DNA of 64,000 nucleotides from Lepiota brunneoincarnata (Eukaryota; Basidiomycota; Agaricomycetes; Agaricales; Agaricaceae), in the NCBI GenBank assembly GCA_023014365.1, contig JAEBUN010000042.1, positions 1 to 64,000 on the forward strand. The letters run 5' to 3'. Numbering within the stretch: position 1 is the first letter of the stretch; each line of letters opens with the position of its first letter. Below are positions 33,841-45,623 of the stretch, piece by piece. The notes beneath the pieces are model-generated. The model worked only from the letters and a program-made list of their open reading frames with translations. It was not told the DNA's origin and made no database searches. Both the position numbers and the translations under genes were made by a program.

Positions 33841-34828
33841 TTTTTTTCTTTTTTTTTTTTGAGATCAACAATTTATAATGCAGTGCTCAAACACAGTCTG
33901 CGTGCACTAGCTATGTACAAGGCAACTAATACAGGGTATAACTACCACTAAAGGTAGGGAAGAGAGTCCTACTAACTCAAAAGGCTACACTCCATAAAGA
34001 AGTGCGCATAGGTGAAGAGCTTGCTACCCTGATGAAAACCAGGGTACAACGGATGAGGGGTGGATAGGACCCAGGGGTCCTCCCCCCAAAGGGGGTTAGG
34101 GGTCAATTCCCTGTAAATCCCTATACCTTGCAGGCAACAGCTTTAAGAGCTTCAGGTCCCCCCCTCATCAGAGTAATGCATCAATTTGCAGTAAATCACT
34201 TCAAGCCACCTGAGGGCAGCTGGTGAATAACCATGGACTCTTTGAGACCAAAGCCCACAAGGGGGGAATAACCCGAAGGCCCTCCCCAGTTATCCCACTC
34301 CCTCAGGAGGGCAGGATTGGAATGAAAATGCAGAGGGATTCCGTTCCAGAAAGCTCAGAAGGGCATCGAGGTTGCGGGGTAAGCCACCACGTCGTGTATA
34401 CTTTGGACAGGAAGTGAGAATGTGAGTGCAGGTTTCAATCCACAACCCACAAGGACAGGAGTGATCCTCCTGGGGATGGAATCTAGCATGGTACTCCCTG
34501 ATAGGGGCGTGACTGAGTATAGTGCAAACTGCCCATACCATGCCAGTGACAGACATCCAAGGGCTGATTTCCTAGAGCCAGATACCTCCAGAGAGGTGCC
34601 ACATACAGCTTTCGTCTGTGGTATTACTGGGGTGCTAGGTGTAAGGGTGCTCTGGACCACCTCCGCTGGATGTAGCACTGGGCTGCACTCTGGATTACTG
34701 GCACCTTTAGGACATCTCCTGATGGGGGGTTGGGGCCATTGTGGGCCTGATCCCTATCCATCTTCATCTCCAGAAGCTTTGTGACCACGCTGAGTTGCAG
34801 TATGCCATGCTTGCTCTGGGTCATCCTG

Positions 34829-37049
34829 TTTTTTTTTTTTTTTTTTTTAAAAAAAATCTACAATTTATAATGTAGGCCATGATGGGAGGCCACATGCAAC
34901 TACCTACTACAGGGGGCAAGTAGCTACAAAGTCCGCCCTACATACTGGCATGCCTGCCAATGTGAGCTTGCATTACCCCAAGCTCAGGAGAGGACTGCCC
35001 AAAAGAAGCAGAGAAACAAGTGGGAATCTACCCAGTGGTTAGTACATGCCTGCACCTGAAGGGCACCAGACACATGGGGTCCCACCAAGTAGCCCACTCT
35101 GCTACCACACCTTCCCAGAGGACAGTGGCTGGAGGAGGGAGCATGTAGTACATACTCCCCTCTGGACAAATACTAGTATCTGGACTTTTTTTTTTTTTTT
35201 TTGAAATCAACAATTTATGAGGTATAGGGCCCTCCTGTGAGGGAGGACCCTATTGCTATGCGCTCTTGCAGGGCAAGCACCAGATGCACTGAACCCCAGA
35301 ATCAACTTAGACTCTAACCTGGCTTAGTTAGTCAGGAGAACTGACAGAGGATTTAGTGCACTTGAGCCAGGTCACAGGAGACTGTCCTGGCCTGCTACAG
35401 CTCACGCTTTGCCAGGGAGTTAGTATAGAGCCCTGGTTACTAGGCTTCCCATTCCTGTGCAGGTGGTTCACTAATGCCAACCGGTGTGGATCCCCACCTG
35501 TCCCAGGTCTCTGCCTTGCCCACAGCCAACCATGTTGCACTCCCAGAGGTCCATGGACTAGTGGCATGGAGTTGTTTCAGCACCCTAAGCCTGCGCTGCC
35601 CACTTTGGATGGAACACCCATGGGGGATCTAACCCCAGGGCATACCCAGATGTGGACTCACCCAGAGCTCCAAGGTCTAGGTGGTGGACCTCCCCAATCA
35701 GCAATCCCTATGGGAGAAGCTGTGGATAACCCCAAAGCCCCAGTGCCCCACCCTTCACCACCTAACCAGATACCTACTACCATGGACTAATGACTGGTAC
35801 TTACATACTTGGCTTAAGCTGGCGGCACCCAGACCAAGCATTCCCATGTGGGGGGTTACCTGGCCCCTTATCAGGATGTTTGATTTGTTTTTGTTAGAAT
35901 TCCCCTGCTTACCATACTCTGTGCTTTTGCTCCCTTATCAGGCACAGCTGATCTGGTCTGATCAAGATCAATCCAGATCTGCCACTTTGGGCTCCAACAA
36001 TCTCTCCCCCAGATTTACCCCAGATTGGCAATTACCAGTTGCCAAATTGAGAACTAAGATCAAGGAGACCACCAAATTTTCTTGGAGATAGTTTACCCAC
36101 CCAAAGAACCAAGCACATGGTAGTATCTGATGACAATCACATGACCTTTCCCCACTTCACAGATATGAGCTTACGCTTGTGTACCTTTGGCACACCCAGT
36201 TTGTGCGACTTTGGCATTGTCTGACAAAGCGTGCTAGACCTTCGGCCTGCACATCAGAATGAAGGGAACAACTGCTGACATAATTACAAAAGCTGACCAA
36301 TTCTGACTAAACTGACTAATTCAGGGTCTACATCCTATTCTTTATACATAGATGGAGGATGAGAGGGAATCAAACCCCCAACCTTTCCAGCAGCCATGCA
36401 CAGCCACCTCTCCCCATCTTTAGTGATTGAAACCACTGGGCTAGGGGGGCCCCAAACTAGTACCTGGACAAGGCACTAGCACACACCACAGGGAGTTCCT
36501 GTGGGAATAAAATCTGCAGGCCCTGGGAGTCAATGCAGGTGGGCAGGTTGGAAAACCTGCCAGATAGCCAAGGGTCCCCAGTCCCCATGTGTAAAGTATG
36601 TTGGTGTTAATTCACCGTAAATGCCCAGGTAGTTGGACAAAAACCAAGGAAGCAAGGTAAACTTCCCAAAAGGAAGGGAAAGGTCAACTGCAATGTCAGT
36701 GATGAGGGGCAACCTGGGCATCAAAGGAGCTTTGGCTACTGTAATAGTAGTCCATACAGAATCAAGAAGGTTAGGTGCCAAGCACCCAAGCAAAATGTGT
36801 CACACAGTCTAATTACTTTAGAGAGCATTTGGAGCCATATCTGAAAAAGTGGCATTGTGGCTGAATGAGTGAGTGCAGCCACATGCAATTAAGGGGACAG
36901 GAGGGGTACTAGGACTGCTACCATCCTGTAAAATATGGGGCGAAGTGCCTGCAGAATGAGTTCTAAACAAGCCCTGCAATCTGGAGAAGCAGGGCTGTCA
37001 GAGAAGAAACACCCCACAAAAGGTGTGATAGATCAACAAGATCAGCCCA
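34829..37049 (-). mobile_element. LINE N (minus strand), host of SINE1
   Basis: Poly-T at 34829-34850, then the complement of a TTATAAATTGTAGATTT 3' end. Duplications CTGGGTCATCCTG (34816-34828) and CTGGGTTATCCTG (37050-37062) differ by one base. The minus-strand protein (36793 downward, ending IYGELTPTYF) resembles the C-terminal tail of LINE M, so N is a related subfamily. SINE1 sits at 35186-36455. Confidence 0.75.
35186..36455 (-). mobile_element. SINE1: tRNA-headed SINE-like element
   Basis: Minus-strand copy of about 1.27 kb with an A-tail (poly-T at 35186). Its head carries box A TAGCCCAGTGG (complement near 36433) and box B GGTTTGATTCC (complement near 36370). Duplications ACTAGTATCTGGAC (35172-35185) and ACTAGTACCTGGAC (36456-36469) flank it. 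It holds about 190 bp (36170-36357) not seen in SINE2 or SINE3. Confidence 0.78.
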
Positions 37050-37620
37050 CTGGGTTATCCTGTTTGTGCCCTCCTTGGTTGGGGCTACAGCAGTGATCTC
37101 CAGTCTTACATCCGGTCTATAGCACAGCTTCCCCACTGAGAGTTGATCAAGGTGAAGAGGCTCATTGTCAATGCCAACCAGCATCTTGCTGTCCTAGCTG
37201 GGTCCTTCAATGCTATCATGCTAGAGGCCTGGCCAGGGTGTTGTCTCTTGGATACGTACCCAGATAGGGTCCACTTCCACTCTTACAACCAGGGGGCTAT
37301 CAGAGGCATTTCTTCCCACAGGAAGACTATTCCTGCCACTGCAGGTTTCGGAAGGAGACCTGTGAGCATGTGTTCAGGAGCTGCCCCAGGTACTCCATGG
37401 TGGGGGTCCTGGCTATGGTTGAGGCCCTCATTGCTTTCCTCAAGGTGTCACTAACTGCATAAAAAAAAAAGAAAAAAGTACCTCCAGAGAGGTATGAGGG
37501 TTGGAGAGGCTTCCCAAGGGAGTCCAACAGGGAGAGTAAATTCCTGCCCTGATACAAGGATGAGCAAAACATATTCACCCACTTGTCAATGCATCCTCTT
37601 GTGACCTCAGCCCAGAAGGG

Positions 37621-38712
37621 CCCCTCTAGCCCAGTGGTTTCAATCACTAAAGATGGGGAGAGGTGGCTGTGCATGGCTGCCAGAAAGGTTGGGGGTTTGA
37701 TTTGCTCTTATTCTCCATACCTGTGAAGTGGGGAAAGTTCATGTGGTTGTCATCGGATACTACCATGTGCTTGGTTCTTTGGGTGAGTAAGCTATCTCTG
37801 AGGAAATTCAATGGTTTCCTTAATCTCAGTTCTCGATTTGGCAACTGGCAATTGCTGATCTGGGGTAAATCTGGGGGAGAGATCATTGGAGCCCAAAGTG
37901 GTGGATCTGGATTGATCTTGATCAGACCAGATCAGCTGTGCCTGATAAGGGAGCAAAAGCACAGAGTATGGTAAGCAGGGGAATTCTAACAAAAACAGAT
38001 CAAACATCCCAATAAGGGCCAGGTAACCCCCCACATGGGAATGCTTGGTCTGGGTGCCACTAGCTTAAGCCAAGTATGTAAGTACTGGTCGTTAGTCTAT
38101 GGTAGTAGGTATCTGGTTGGGTGTAAGGGTGGGGCTTTGGGGCTTTGGGGTTACCCACAGCTTCTTCCATAGGGGTTGCTGATTGGGGAGGTCCACCACC
38201 TGGACCTTGGAGCTCTGGGTGAGTCCACATCTGGGTATACCCTGGGGTTAGATCCCCCATGGGTGTTCCATCCAAAGTGGGCAGCGCAGGCTTAGGGTGC
38301 TGAAACAACTCCATGCCACTAGTCCATGGACCTCTGGGAGTGCAACGTGGTTGGCTGTGGGTAAGGCAGAGACCTGGGACAGGTGGGAATCCATGCTGGT
38401 TAGCATCAGCAAACCACCTGCCTGGGAATGGGAAGCCTAGTAACTGGGAAGCCCAGTAACCAGGGCTCTATACTAACTCCCTGGTGAAGTGTGAGCCGTA
38501 ATAGGCTGGGACAGTCTTCCACAACCCAGCTTGAGTGCACTAAATCCTCTGTCAGTTCTCCTGACTAACTAAGCCAGGTTAGAGTCTAAGTTGATTCTGG
38601 GGTCCAGTGCATCCAGTGCTTGCCTCACAAGAGCACATAGCAATAGGGTCCTCCCTCACAGGAGGGCCCTATACCTTGTAAATTGTTAATTAAAAAAAAA
38701 AAAAAAAAAGAA
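37621..38712 (+). mobile_element. SINE2: tRNA-headed SINE-like element
   Basis: Box A TAGCCCAGTGG at 37627-37637, degenerate box B GGTTTGATTTG about 60 bp later, body collinear with SINE3, 3' end CCTTGTAAATTGTTAATT plus an A-run (38692-38709). No matching flank duplication, because the DNA at its right is a different part of LINE M3. Confidence 0.78.
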
Positions 38713-39582
38713 TCAGGGGCTGTATCCATGGGGGCCAGCACTATGGCTAGCCTGGAGGGTGGGACAGCTGCAGTAGGTTTGACCCTACTAGGACCTCCAG
38801 TGCCCTCTGGAACATTGGTAATGTTCCTCCCAAAAGGATGCATCCCATTGATAATAGACTGATGGAGGGTCACCTCATCATTGCCCTCACACTTCAGCCC
38901 AAAATCCAAGAACCTACAGTGCCCAGTGCGCTGCAGGAGGCCATTGAAGGTGAGCCAGGTCCTCTCCCAAGAGTCTCTGGTCATCAGCACCTTGGAATGC
39001 TTCAACAGATAGTCCACTGCAAGCTCAAATGACTCTCCTATAGCCTGCAGGTGATCAGCCTGACTGTCACCACTCAGGGTGGCATCCAAGTCAACCCACA
39101 GGGGGGAAATTGATGGGGGGACAAAGAGAGGTCTCCCTCTCTTGTCCAATGGACAGCACGGTTGTTTGGAGGATGACCAGGACTCGTTAGAAAAGATTGA
39201 GAGGCAGGAGACAGGACAAGCCTGCCTCAGTATCTCTACCAGGTTGACAACCATCCTGCATGGTGGGGATGTCACTGCATGCATGCTGGCCATGGTACCA
39301 AAGTGTTCAGCAAGCGAAAGCTGGGGACTCCTAGGGAAGCCAGGGGACAGAATGTCCAATGGGTCAGTGGAGGGGGTAGGGGGGGGAACACAACCTTGGT
39401 TGTGAGATCTGCCACAATCTGCTCCTCCTTACACTGCCTGTTGAGAGGCCAAGGAAGACATGTAGGGTTGAAAGTGCTAATGGTCAAATCCAACAGTGGG
39501 TGGGCATAGTATGAGACGATGAGCGAGGAAATGGGTTGTGGCTGTACCAGTACTGGTGGTGGTACTGAATTAAGAAGCAATT
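38713..39582 (-). pseudogene. LINE M3 ORF1-like remnant
   Basis: Minus-strand reading from an ATG near 39297 through FVPPSISPLWVDLDATLSGD and EGTGGPSRVKPTAAV. It is about 200 codons with a long open frame and a probable 5' UTR to 39582. I place it as the 5' end of LINE M3 from its position inside the M3 target duplication; I do not recognise a defined domain. Confidence 0.45.
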
Positions 39583-40157
39583 GAGTGGACGTATATCTGG
39601 AATCCTTAGCTGGGCAACTTGTCCCTGCAAGTATTGGCTTATGTCCACTTGAGGCTGAAGTTACTGCAGCCATCCCTGTGTAGGGATTTGGTTAACCATT
39701 GTAATATTATGATTGTGTCCATGTGGCAGGGGGAATACACCTATAACCTCATGAATGCCTATTCAGACAACCATCACACTGCCATCCTGGCCCTTAGGGG
39801 GCTAGTGGATACCCTGCCCACCATGACCTACATAGTAGGCGACTTCAATTGCCACTTGGAGCAGTGGGATCCTAATTGGGTCTTGCATCCAGGGATCTCT
39901 GGTTCTGCTGGTCACTTGTTTTATGACCAGGGTGATCTGTCAAGTTCTGAAGCCTGATAGCGATGAGGAGTCAAAGTTCGTGGCCCAGATATATGAGGGG
40001 CTGGCCACACTGTGGCTGCCCTTGGATACCCCTGCAGAGATAGAGGCTGTGGCTTTGGCTGTGGCTCACATCATCTCCCAGGCATGGGATGCCTTCTCTG
40101 AAGAGGTATTCATTGTTGGATGGTCCAATCCCTGGTGGAATGACAACTGTACTGCAG
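39583..40157 (+). pseudogene. LINE F endonuclease, second part
   Basis: Continues the endonuclease cut at 33840. YNLMNAYSDNHHTAILALRG and YIVGDFNCHLEQWDP contain the conserved GDFN catalytic block. After a frame change near 39950 a linker reads FVAQIYEGLATLWLPLD...NPWWNDNC, the usual WW-NDEC-type sequence after the endonuclease. Interrupted by SINE3 after 40157. Confidence 0.75.
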
Positions 40158-41231
40158 GGGCCCCCCTAGCCCAGTGGTTTTAATCACTAAAGATGGGGAG
40201 AGGTGGCTGTGCATGGCTGCCAGAAGGGTTGGAGGTTTGATTCCTTCTCGCCCTCCATACCTGTGAAGTGGGGAGGGGTTACATGGTTGTTATCAGATAC
40301 TACTATGTGCTTGGTTCTTTGGGTAGGTAAACTATCTCCAAGGAAATTCAATAGTTTCCTTGATCTCAGTTCTTGATTTGGCAACTGGCAATCACTGATC
40401 TGGGGTAAATCTGGGGGAGAGATCATTGGAGCCCAAAGTAGTGGATCTGGATTGATCTTGATTGGACCAGATTGGCTGTGCCCAATAAGGGAGTGAAAGC
40501 ACAGGGCACAGTAAGCAGGGAAAGATTACAAAAACAGGTTGAACATCCCGATTGGGGCTAGGCAACCTCCCACATTGGGAAAGCCTAGTCCAGCATGCTG
40601 CTAGCTTACCCTGGGTGAGTACCAGTTGTTAGTCTATGGTAGTAGGTTCCTGGGTCCATGGCAAAGGGTGGGGCGCTGGGTGTTTTGTAGTGACCCATGG
40701 CTTCCCTTAGGAGTTGCTGATTGGGGAGGTCCACCATCCACATTGCAGACTCCTGGGTGGGACCGCATCTGGGTATGCTCTGGGTTTAATCCCCAAATGG
40801 GTGTTCCTAATGAGGGTGTGTGGCATGGGCTTGGGGCTGAAACAACTCCATGCTAGGGGCCTATGGACCCCTAGAAATGCAACATGGTTGGTTGTGGGCA
40901 AGGCAGAGACCTGGGACAAGTGGGGATCCGTACCAGTTGGCACCAGCAAACTACCTGCCTGGGAACAGGAACCCCAGTAGCTGGGGCTTTATATGAACTC
41001 CCTGGTGAAGCACAGGCCATAGCAGGCCAGGATAGTCTCCTGTGATCTGGCTAGAGGGCACTAAATCCTCTGTCAGTTCTCCTGGCTGACTAAGTCAGGT
41101 TAGAGTCTAAGTTGATTCTGGGGTCCAGTGCATCCGGTGCTTGCCTTGCAAGAGTGCAAGGCAATAGGGCCCTCCCTCATGGGAGGGCCCTATACCTTGT
41201 AAATTGGAGATTTAAAAAAATAAAATAAAAA
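40158..41231 (+). mobile_element. SINE3: tRNA-headed SINE-like element with perfect target duplication
   Basis: 1,074 bp. Box A TAGCCCAGTGG at 40167-40177, box B GGTTTGATTCC at 40234-40244, 3' end CCTTGTAAATTGGAGATTT with an A-rich tail. Flanked by perfect 15-bp duplications ACAACTGTACTGCAG (40143-40157 and 41232-41246). Pol III-type promoter and LINE-like 3' end point to LINE-driven mobility. Unusually long for a SINE; the body has no coding signal I trust. Confidence 0.85.
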
Positions 41232-41290
41232 ACAACTGTACTGCAGCCATTCAGGCATACCAGGTGTCCCTGTCACATAGTCAACCTACA

Positions 41291-41440
41291 TTGTATCGAG
41301 CGAGTGGGACCAGTGAATGCATACACTGTATCGAGTGAATGGGAGCCAGTAGGCCTGCTGGCTCTGCTACCTCACCATAAATCTTCATGCCTGGATCTTA
41401 TCCCATGGTCAAAGAGGTTCTAAGAGGTCAGGATCACGGG
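41291..41440. other. Short unassigned spacer
   Basis: Two imperfect copies of GTATCGAG(C/T)GA(G/A)TGGGA are at 41294 and 41328. Nothing else recognised. Confidence 0.3.
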
Positions 41441-41988
41441 TGTTATGAACAGTCTGGACCGAGAGGAACAGGAGCAATTATTTGACTTTACAAGATGGGT
41501 ACAGGAAACCACAGACCAGTTGCGAGCAAAGGAATATGAAGATGAAGAAGAGGAATATTACAATGCCATGCAGGACTTGGCAAGAGAAGCAGGAATGGAG
41601 ATAACTCTGGAGGATATTCTGGAATACCCCAAGGATGAAGAAGATAGCCATGGATCAACTGATCCAACCTCCAATACAGATGGAAGCACCAAGAGAATGG
41701 AGAGCAAGAATGGAAGAGAATCCATGGAGATAGAATCAGGAGAAGGGAATTATAAGTCAGAGGAAAGCAATGGAATATTGCATAGCAGTAGAATGGAGAA
41801 TGAGGACACTGACTCATTGTAATATATAAATAACAGTAGGATGCCATCAGCTAGGATGCGCATCATGGTCAAGACTGTACAGGACAAGTAGAACAGCCCA
41901 ATAACCTATAACAAGTATATAGCATCTCATAGATATATAAGGCCTGTACAAGTAGAGATTAAAGCCTCAAGCTTCAATCTTGTTAACA
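41441..41988 (+). repeat. Candidate solo or terminal LTR
   Basis: 548 bp from TGTTATGAAC to CTTGTTAACA, with TATATAAGG near 41935 in the position expected of an LTR promoter. No flank duplication was found, and I could not find a second copy in the window, so this may also be one LTR of the older unit H to its right. Confidence 0.45.
41445..41822 (+). CDS. Acidic 125-residue ORF inside the candidate LTR
   Basis: ATG four bases after the TG terminus, stop TAA at 41820. The protein is strongly acidic and helical at first (LFDFTRWVQETTDQLRAKEY, EEEEEYY), then S/N/E-rich and disordered. No damage despite its position in old sequence. I do not recognise a family. It may be an element ORF extending across an LTR boundary or a chance ORF in an A/G-rich stretch. 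Confidence 0.4.
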   Translation: MNSLDREEQEQLFDFTRWVQETTDQLRAKEYEDEEEEYYNAMQDLAREAGMEITLEDILEYPKDEEDSHGSTDPTSNTDGSTKRMESKNGRESMEIESGEGNYKSEESNGILHSSRMENEDTDSL

Positions 41989-44019
41989 GTGGTTGTTAAC
42001 CCTCTCTGCCTTAACTTGGCGTGTTCCCTCAAGAATACCAGACCAAGGTCCATGGGGTCAAGGTGAAAAACATACATTATGAGGAATGTCGGCTGTGGTA
42101 CACCAGTATTGAGTGAGGTTGTAGTGCTAGAATAGTGTAATGGGTACCTAGCAATCAACTGATATGGATAGTGAACATGTTTGGAATGTAAAGTTGATGA
42201 AGCCAAAATGAGCAGCACACATATTGCCAGTGTACCAGTCGTATAATTAATACATGGGCCAAATGCAGGGCCAACACTAAAACTGCCATAAAATGTGCTG
42301 AATGTATATGACACAGGATTCAATGAGCAGCAGGAAGGCTACATGATAGCAAATAATCTGGAGTGGGAAAGAACAATATTACAATTTTAATATTTAACAT
42401 AAGTAATTATGTTACTAGAGCTCAACATCAGGAGTAGGGAAGACTGCATGATGGAATTATTGCCCATTGTCAATATTTGAGATTTTCTGGGCAATATCTT
42501 CTTCAATGAGTTCATCAGCATGCTGGCGTAAGCTTAACAATCTTTTGTAGGCTTGGTCCTGGACAGTGAGCTGTTGCAGCTCTGAATGGTACAGCCTGTG
42601 TGCCACATCCTTGTAACTCAGGCTGAGATAGTGTTGGAGGGCTTTGACTTTGGCATGCCCAGCAAAGAGCTCACGCTCCAAGAGGCTCTGGTGACACAGA
42701 CATCAGGCAGGTAAGGGTCCTGAAGAAGTTTGGTAGGGGCTAGCGGCTTACCGGCACTGCCAGAGCCATTATGTTGCTGCAGCCTATTAGTCTATATGGT
42801 AGATCCTCTTTTGAAACCGGCTAACATAAAAACATTTAGCAGGACAAAAGCCAGATTGCTGGCAAGGGAAATGTTGCTATTGGGAAGGTGTTGGTGGGGT
42901 AGCATTCAGCAATTCAGTCAGGGCTGGCAATATTGGGCCCCTTTGTGGCAACACATGGCCAGCAGCCATACAGGCATTTTTGGCAAGAGCACATGCATTG
43001 CCACCTAATTGGTACAATGAAGGTGCAGTGACAGATGTGCAATACAATGTATGTAGCAGGTCTTAATGGAACAATAACATACTGTTGGTTTAATGTCCCA
43101 AAGGCCAAATAGTTCTTGCATCTTGACATTTTTGTGAGCAAGCTCAGCAGCATTAGTCATATAGCTGGGAACAAGAAGATCTTGCATATTATTGTTTGCT
43201 GGATGTTTGGATGGTGATAGAGTGTCAAGTTGTTTGATATTGACAGGTGGGAAAGGATTCATGAGAGATGGCCCAGTGGAATGCCTCAGACAGAACAAGA
43301 GATATTGTTGTAGTGATAGGAATTGTGGCTATATCTGTATAAAATAAGGCAATTTTATGGAAGTTGGTGATTAGTAAGTGTTGCATTTTGGACTGATCAC
43401 ATGTCCAGGGTTGGAAATTTTTTCAGGTGCATCCAAACAATGCGTTGTTTCCCTTGCATATTCCTCAGCCTATCAAAACATTCATGTTGTGTGATCAAAC
43501 CTTTGTCATCAAAGCCATTTTTAACATGACTACACCCACCACAAAGGAGATCACATTGGCCTTGGAAAAGTATGAGAGCAATGTCCAGCAGGTGCTGCAT
43601 AATGGCCAGGTCACAGAAATGATGGAGACATACCTGGAAGAGATGGTATGTAGTTTGTGCTAGAATTATGATATTGTATCAATTGGCAAGCCACATACAG
43701 CAGAAGACATTTGCGCATACAAAAAGTAACAAGCCAGCAATTCATGCCACTTTCAAAAAACATTGATTCCTCCTCAAATTCATTGTTGCCTGGCATGGCC
43801 AAGGCAGCAATCCAACATTTAATATGGATCAGCTAAATGCACTTGAAAATATGACAAGAAGGTCACAAAGAAGAGTGCCAATAAAATGGTGCATGCTGAT
43901 GAATTGTTTCTTGGCTGCACAGGATTTACTTAGCCACACTTGGAAAAAAGCAGACGGGACAAGTCAGTGGACATTTGCAGGGACAAGGGGCTACGACCAC
44001 CTCCAGCTGAGGTGATACC
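41989..44019. other. Left part of older unit H, unassigned
   Basis: CpG-poor, TGCCA/TGGCA-rich sequence with short broken reading frames on both strands. Examples are minus 42457-42681 (helical, DELIEEDIAQKISN) and plus 43427-43663 (EITLALEKYESNVQQVL). I recognise no protein family. It is continuous in composition with 58239-61607, on the other side of element C. Confidence 0.35.
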
Positions 44020-44323
44020 ATGAAGGCAAACTCTGACCAAGCAACATTTCCAGGACCGATTGAGCTGGCACCAGGAACAAGTACACAACCAGGCACCAAC
44101 TTTGCCAGCCTGCACAGTGAAGAGCAGGCAATGCAACATGCTTTGCTGCTAGTCAGCGCACCTGCCGACAACATTCCGGAAACTTTGGCAGCTGAATGAG
44201 TCCAGCATGTCAGAGCACCAAGATTGGAAATGCCTGAAACATTGGCAGCGGGGCGAGCACATCGGGCTGCAGCATCAAGACCTCCAATTGCTGTATTGTT
44301 GGCTGACACACTGAGCTCAACAT

Positions 44324-44327
44324 CCGA
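44324..44327 (+). repeat. Left target duplication of element C (CCGA)
   Basis: CCGA here and at 58239-58242 directly outside the TGATACAC...CCTTTTCA LTR termini. The H reading frame is continuous when only one copy is kept. Confidence 0.85.
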
Positions 44328-45621
44328 TGATACACCGATTTCACGCCTATACATGAATTCCGTACTCCAGAACAATTCTCTACATAGAATCATTGGCTAT
44401 ATCATTAAAGAACTCTATAGAGGATTGGTACTATATCCCGTAGTAGCCAGTTCGACTGAACTGAGGATATTCGAGCCTCAGAAGTGTTCAAACCAGCTCA
44501 TTATCACTAAGCTTAGTGAACCAAGCTATCAGAATGCTCTCCGGAGGGATTCAGGACTCTACATAGCCTATCGAGTATACCCCGGTCGCATCAAGGGACC
44601 TTATGAGCAGTTTTCTGATGAACCCAAATGCGTTTGAACATAAAAGAATGTACCTAGCGGCTGTTGCAGGTGTATTATGTCTATAGCGAGTTCAATAATG
44701 ATGACCGGACCACAGAACAGAACGTCCAACGTTCGGGAGGCAATACCCAATGCCCAAAACCCTAGAAATATCAAAGACTCCTAATTAACAAGTGCTTTGT
44801 GGGTCCCGGCACTTCGGCATACTGCTTAACTGAGATTAATTACAACAGATCAAGGGATTGTCCATCCACTATACATTCCGATCATAATTGATCCGGAAAC
44901 TTAACGCGCTCACGTGGACGCAGAATAATGCAGACGAGCACAGAACACGTCTGGCTGGATTGCCATTCGTTAATCAGAGAAAAACCCATAACCCAGGGTG
45001 AGGTAGAAATGCTGCTGAACCTTCCAAAATGTTCTACAGTGCCTGTAACAATTAAGCTTATTGTTTTCTATTTCATATTTACTATCTCTCGTATGTATCT
45101 AAACAATATAAATATGGTCGCACTTGTTTGTGGAGAAGCAAGAGGTCTCACCCCTGCTTCCACATGCAAGTCTGCAAGCCGTGATCAAGAACGGTTTCAG
45201 AGGGCTATTTAGTGTGCATTGTTAAGTGTGATTTCTTCGGTCATCGACCAACCCAGAGACAGAGACAGAGACCAGAGTTCAGAGTTTAGAGTTCCAGAGT
45301 GCTAGAGACAGAGACAGAGACAGAGACCAGAGTTCAGAGACTAGAGACCAGAGACCCAGCACTTTGAATTGACAGGGATTGTCCTTTCATTGTTGCACCG
45401 TACGGCTAAGATAACTTCAACGGCTGTCCATTAACCTCTAAAAACACTACTCTCTTGAATTTTGCTGTCAGAACGCACCCCCAGAACACCCTAAAAGACA
45501 AAACTGTTCTTTATCTATCTCATTCCACTTGTATTAGCTTAAGCTTATCGAATTGTGGCTAAGCTTAGTGAAAACAAGCCCACTATCTATATTAAAACCT
45601 ATGAAAGTTTCTACCTTTTCA
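44328..45621 (+). repeat. Element C 5' LTR
   Basis: TGATACACCG ... CTACCTTTTCA. TATAAATA at 45107-45114. A GAGACA/GAGACC-type simple repeat at about 45257-45360 is 48 bp longer than in the 3' LTR. Contains TAAGCTTA at 44508, 45053, 45540 and 45560. Confidence 0.93.
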
Positions 45622-45623
45622 TC

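Larger units (their letters stand above)
34598..37478 (+). mobile_element. LINE P (plus strand), 5'-truncated, host of LINE N
   Basis: Exact duplications TACCTCCAGAGAGGT at 34583-34597 and 37479-37493 flank it. It begins inside the RT C-terminus (ITGTFRTSPDGGLGPL) and ends with the zinc-finger motif CRFRKETCEHVFRSC followed by an A-rich tail (37460-37477). LINE N occupies 34829-37049 within it. Confidence 0.82.
33841..39582 (-). mobile_element. LINE M3 (minus strand) with nested LINE P, LINE N and two SINEs
   Basis: A-tail at 33841-33860 (as poly-T), 3' region to 34597, RNase H part 37494-37620, then a jump to an ORF1-like piece at 38713-39582. RT and endonuclease are absent, so M3 is internally deleted, with SINE2 sitting at the deletion junction. 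LINE P is inserted at 34597/37479 with exact 15-bp duplications. Confidence 0.7.
32266..41290 (+). mobile_element. LINE F (plus strand), repeatedly interrupted
   Basis: Four collinear plus-strand pieces: ORF1 start (32266-32597), ORF1 knuckles plus endonuclease start (33171-33840), rest of endonuclease (39583-40157) and the linker after endonuclease (41232-about 41290). The gaps are insertions M2, M3 (with nested P, N and two SINEs) and SINE3. The order ORF1, APE-like endonuclease is that of Tad1/I-type LINEs. Confidence 0.75.

Noticed and set aside
35356..35790. 144-codon plus-strand ORF in SINE1, with related frames in SINE2
   Set aside because: It lies antisense in the SINE body, frames differ between copies, and the residues are proline-rich without a domain.
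40158..40250. A functional tRNA gene at the SINE3 head
   Set aside because: Boxes A and B match, but the distance between them is too long and I could not fold an acceptor stem; it is flanked by SINE target duplications.
42457..43663. Transposase (KDZ or Plavaka type) in the left part of H
   Set aside because: Short helical pieces only; I could not see any catalytic motif or order that would support a named transposase.
45257..45360. GAGACA-type repeat as a telomere-like or centromere satellite
   Set aside because: Confined to the LTRs of element C, irregular and short.
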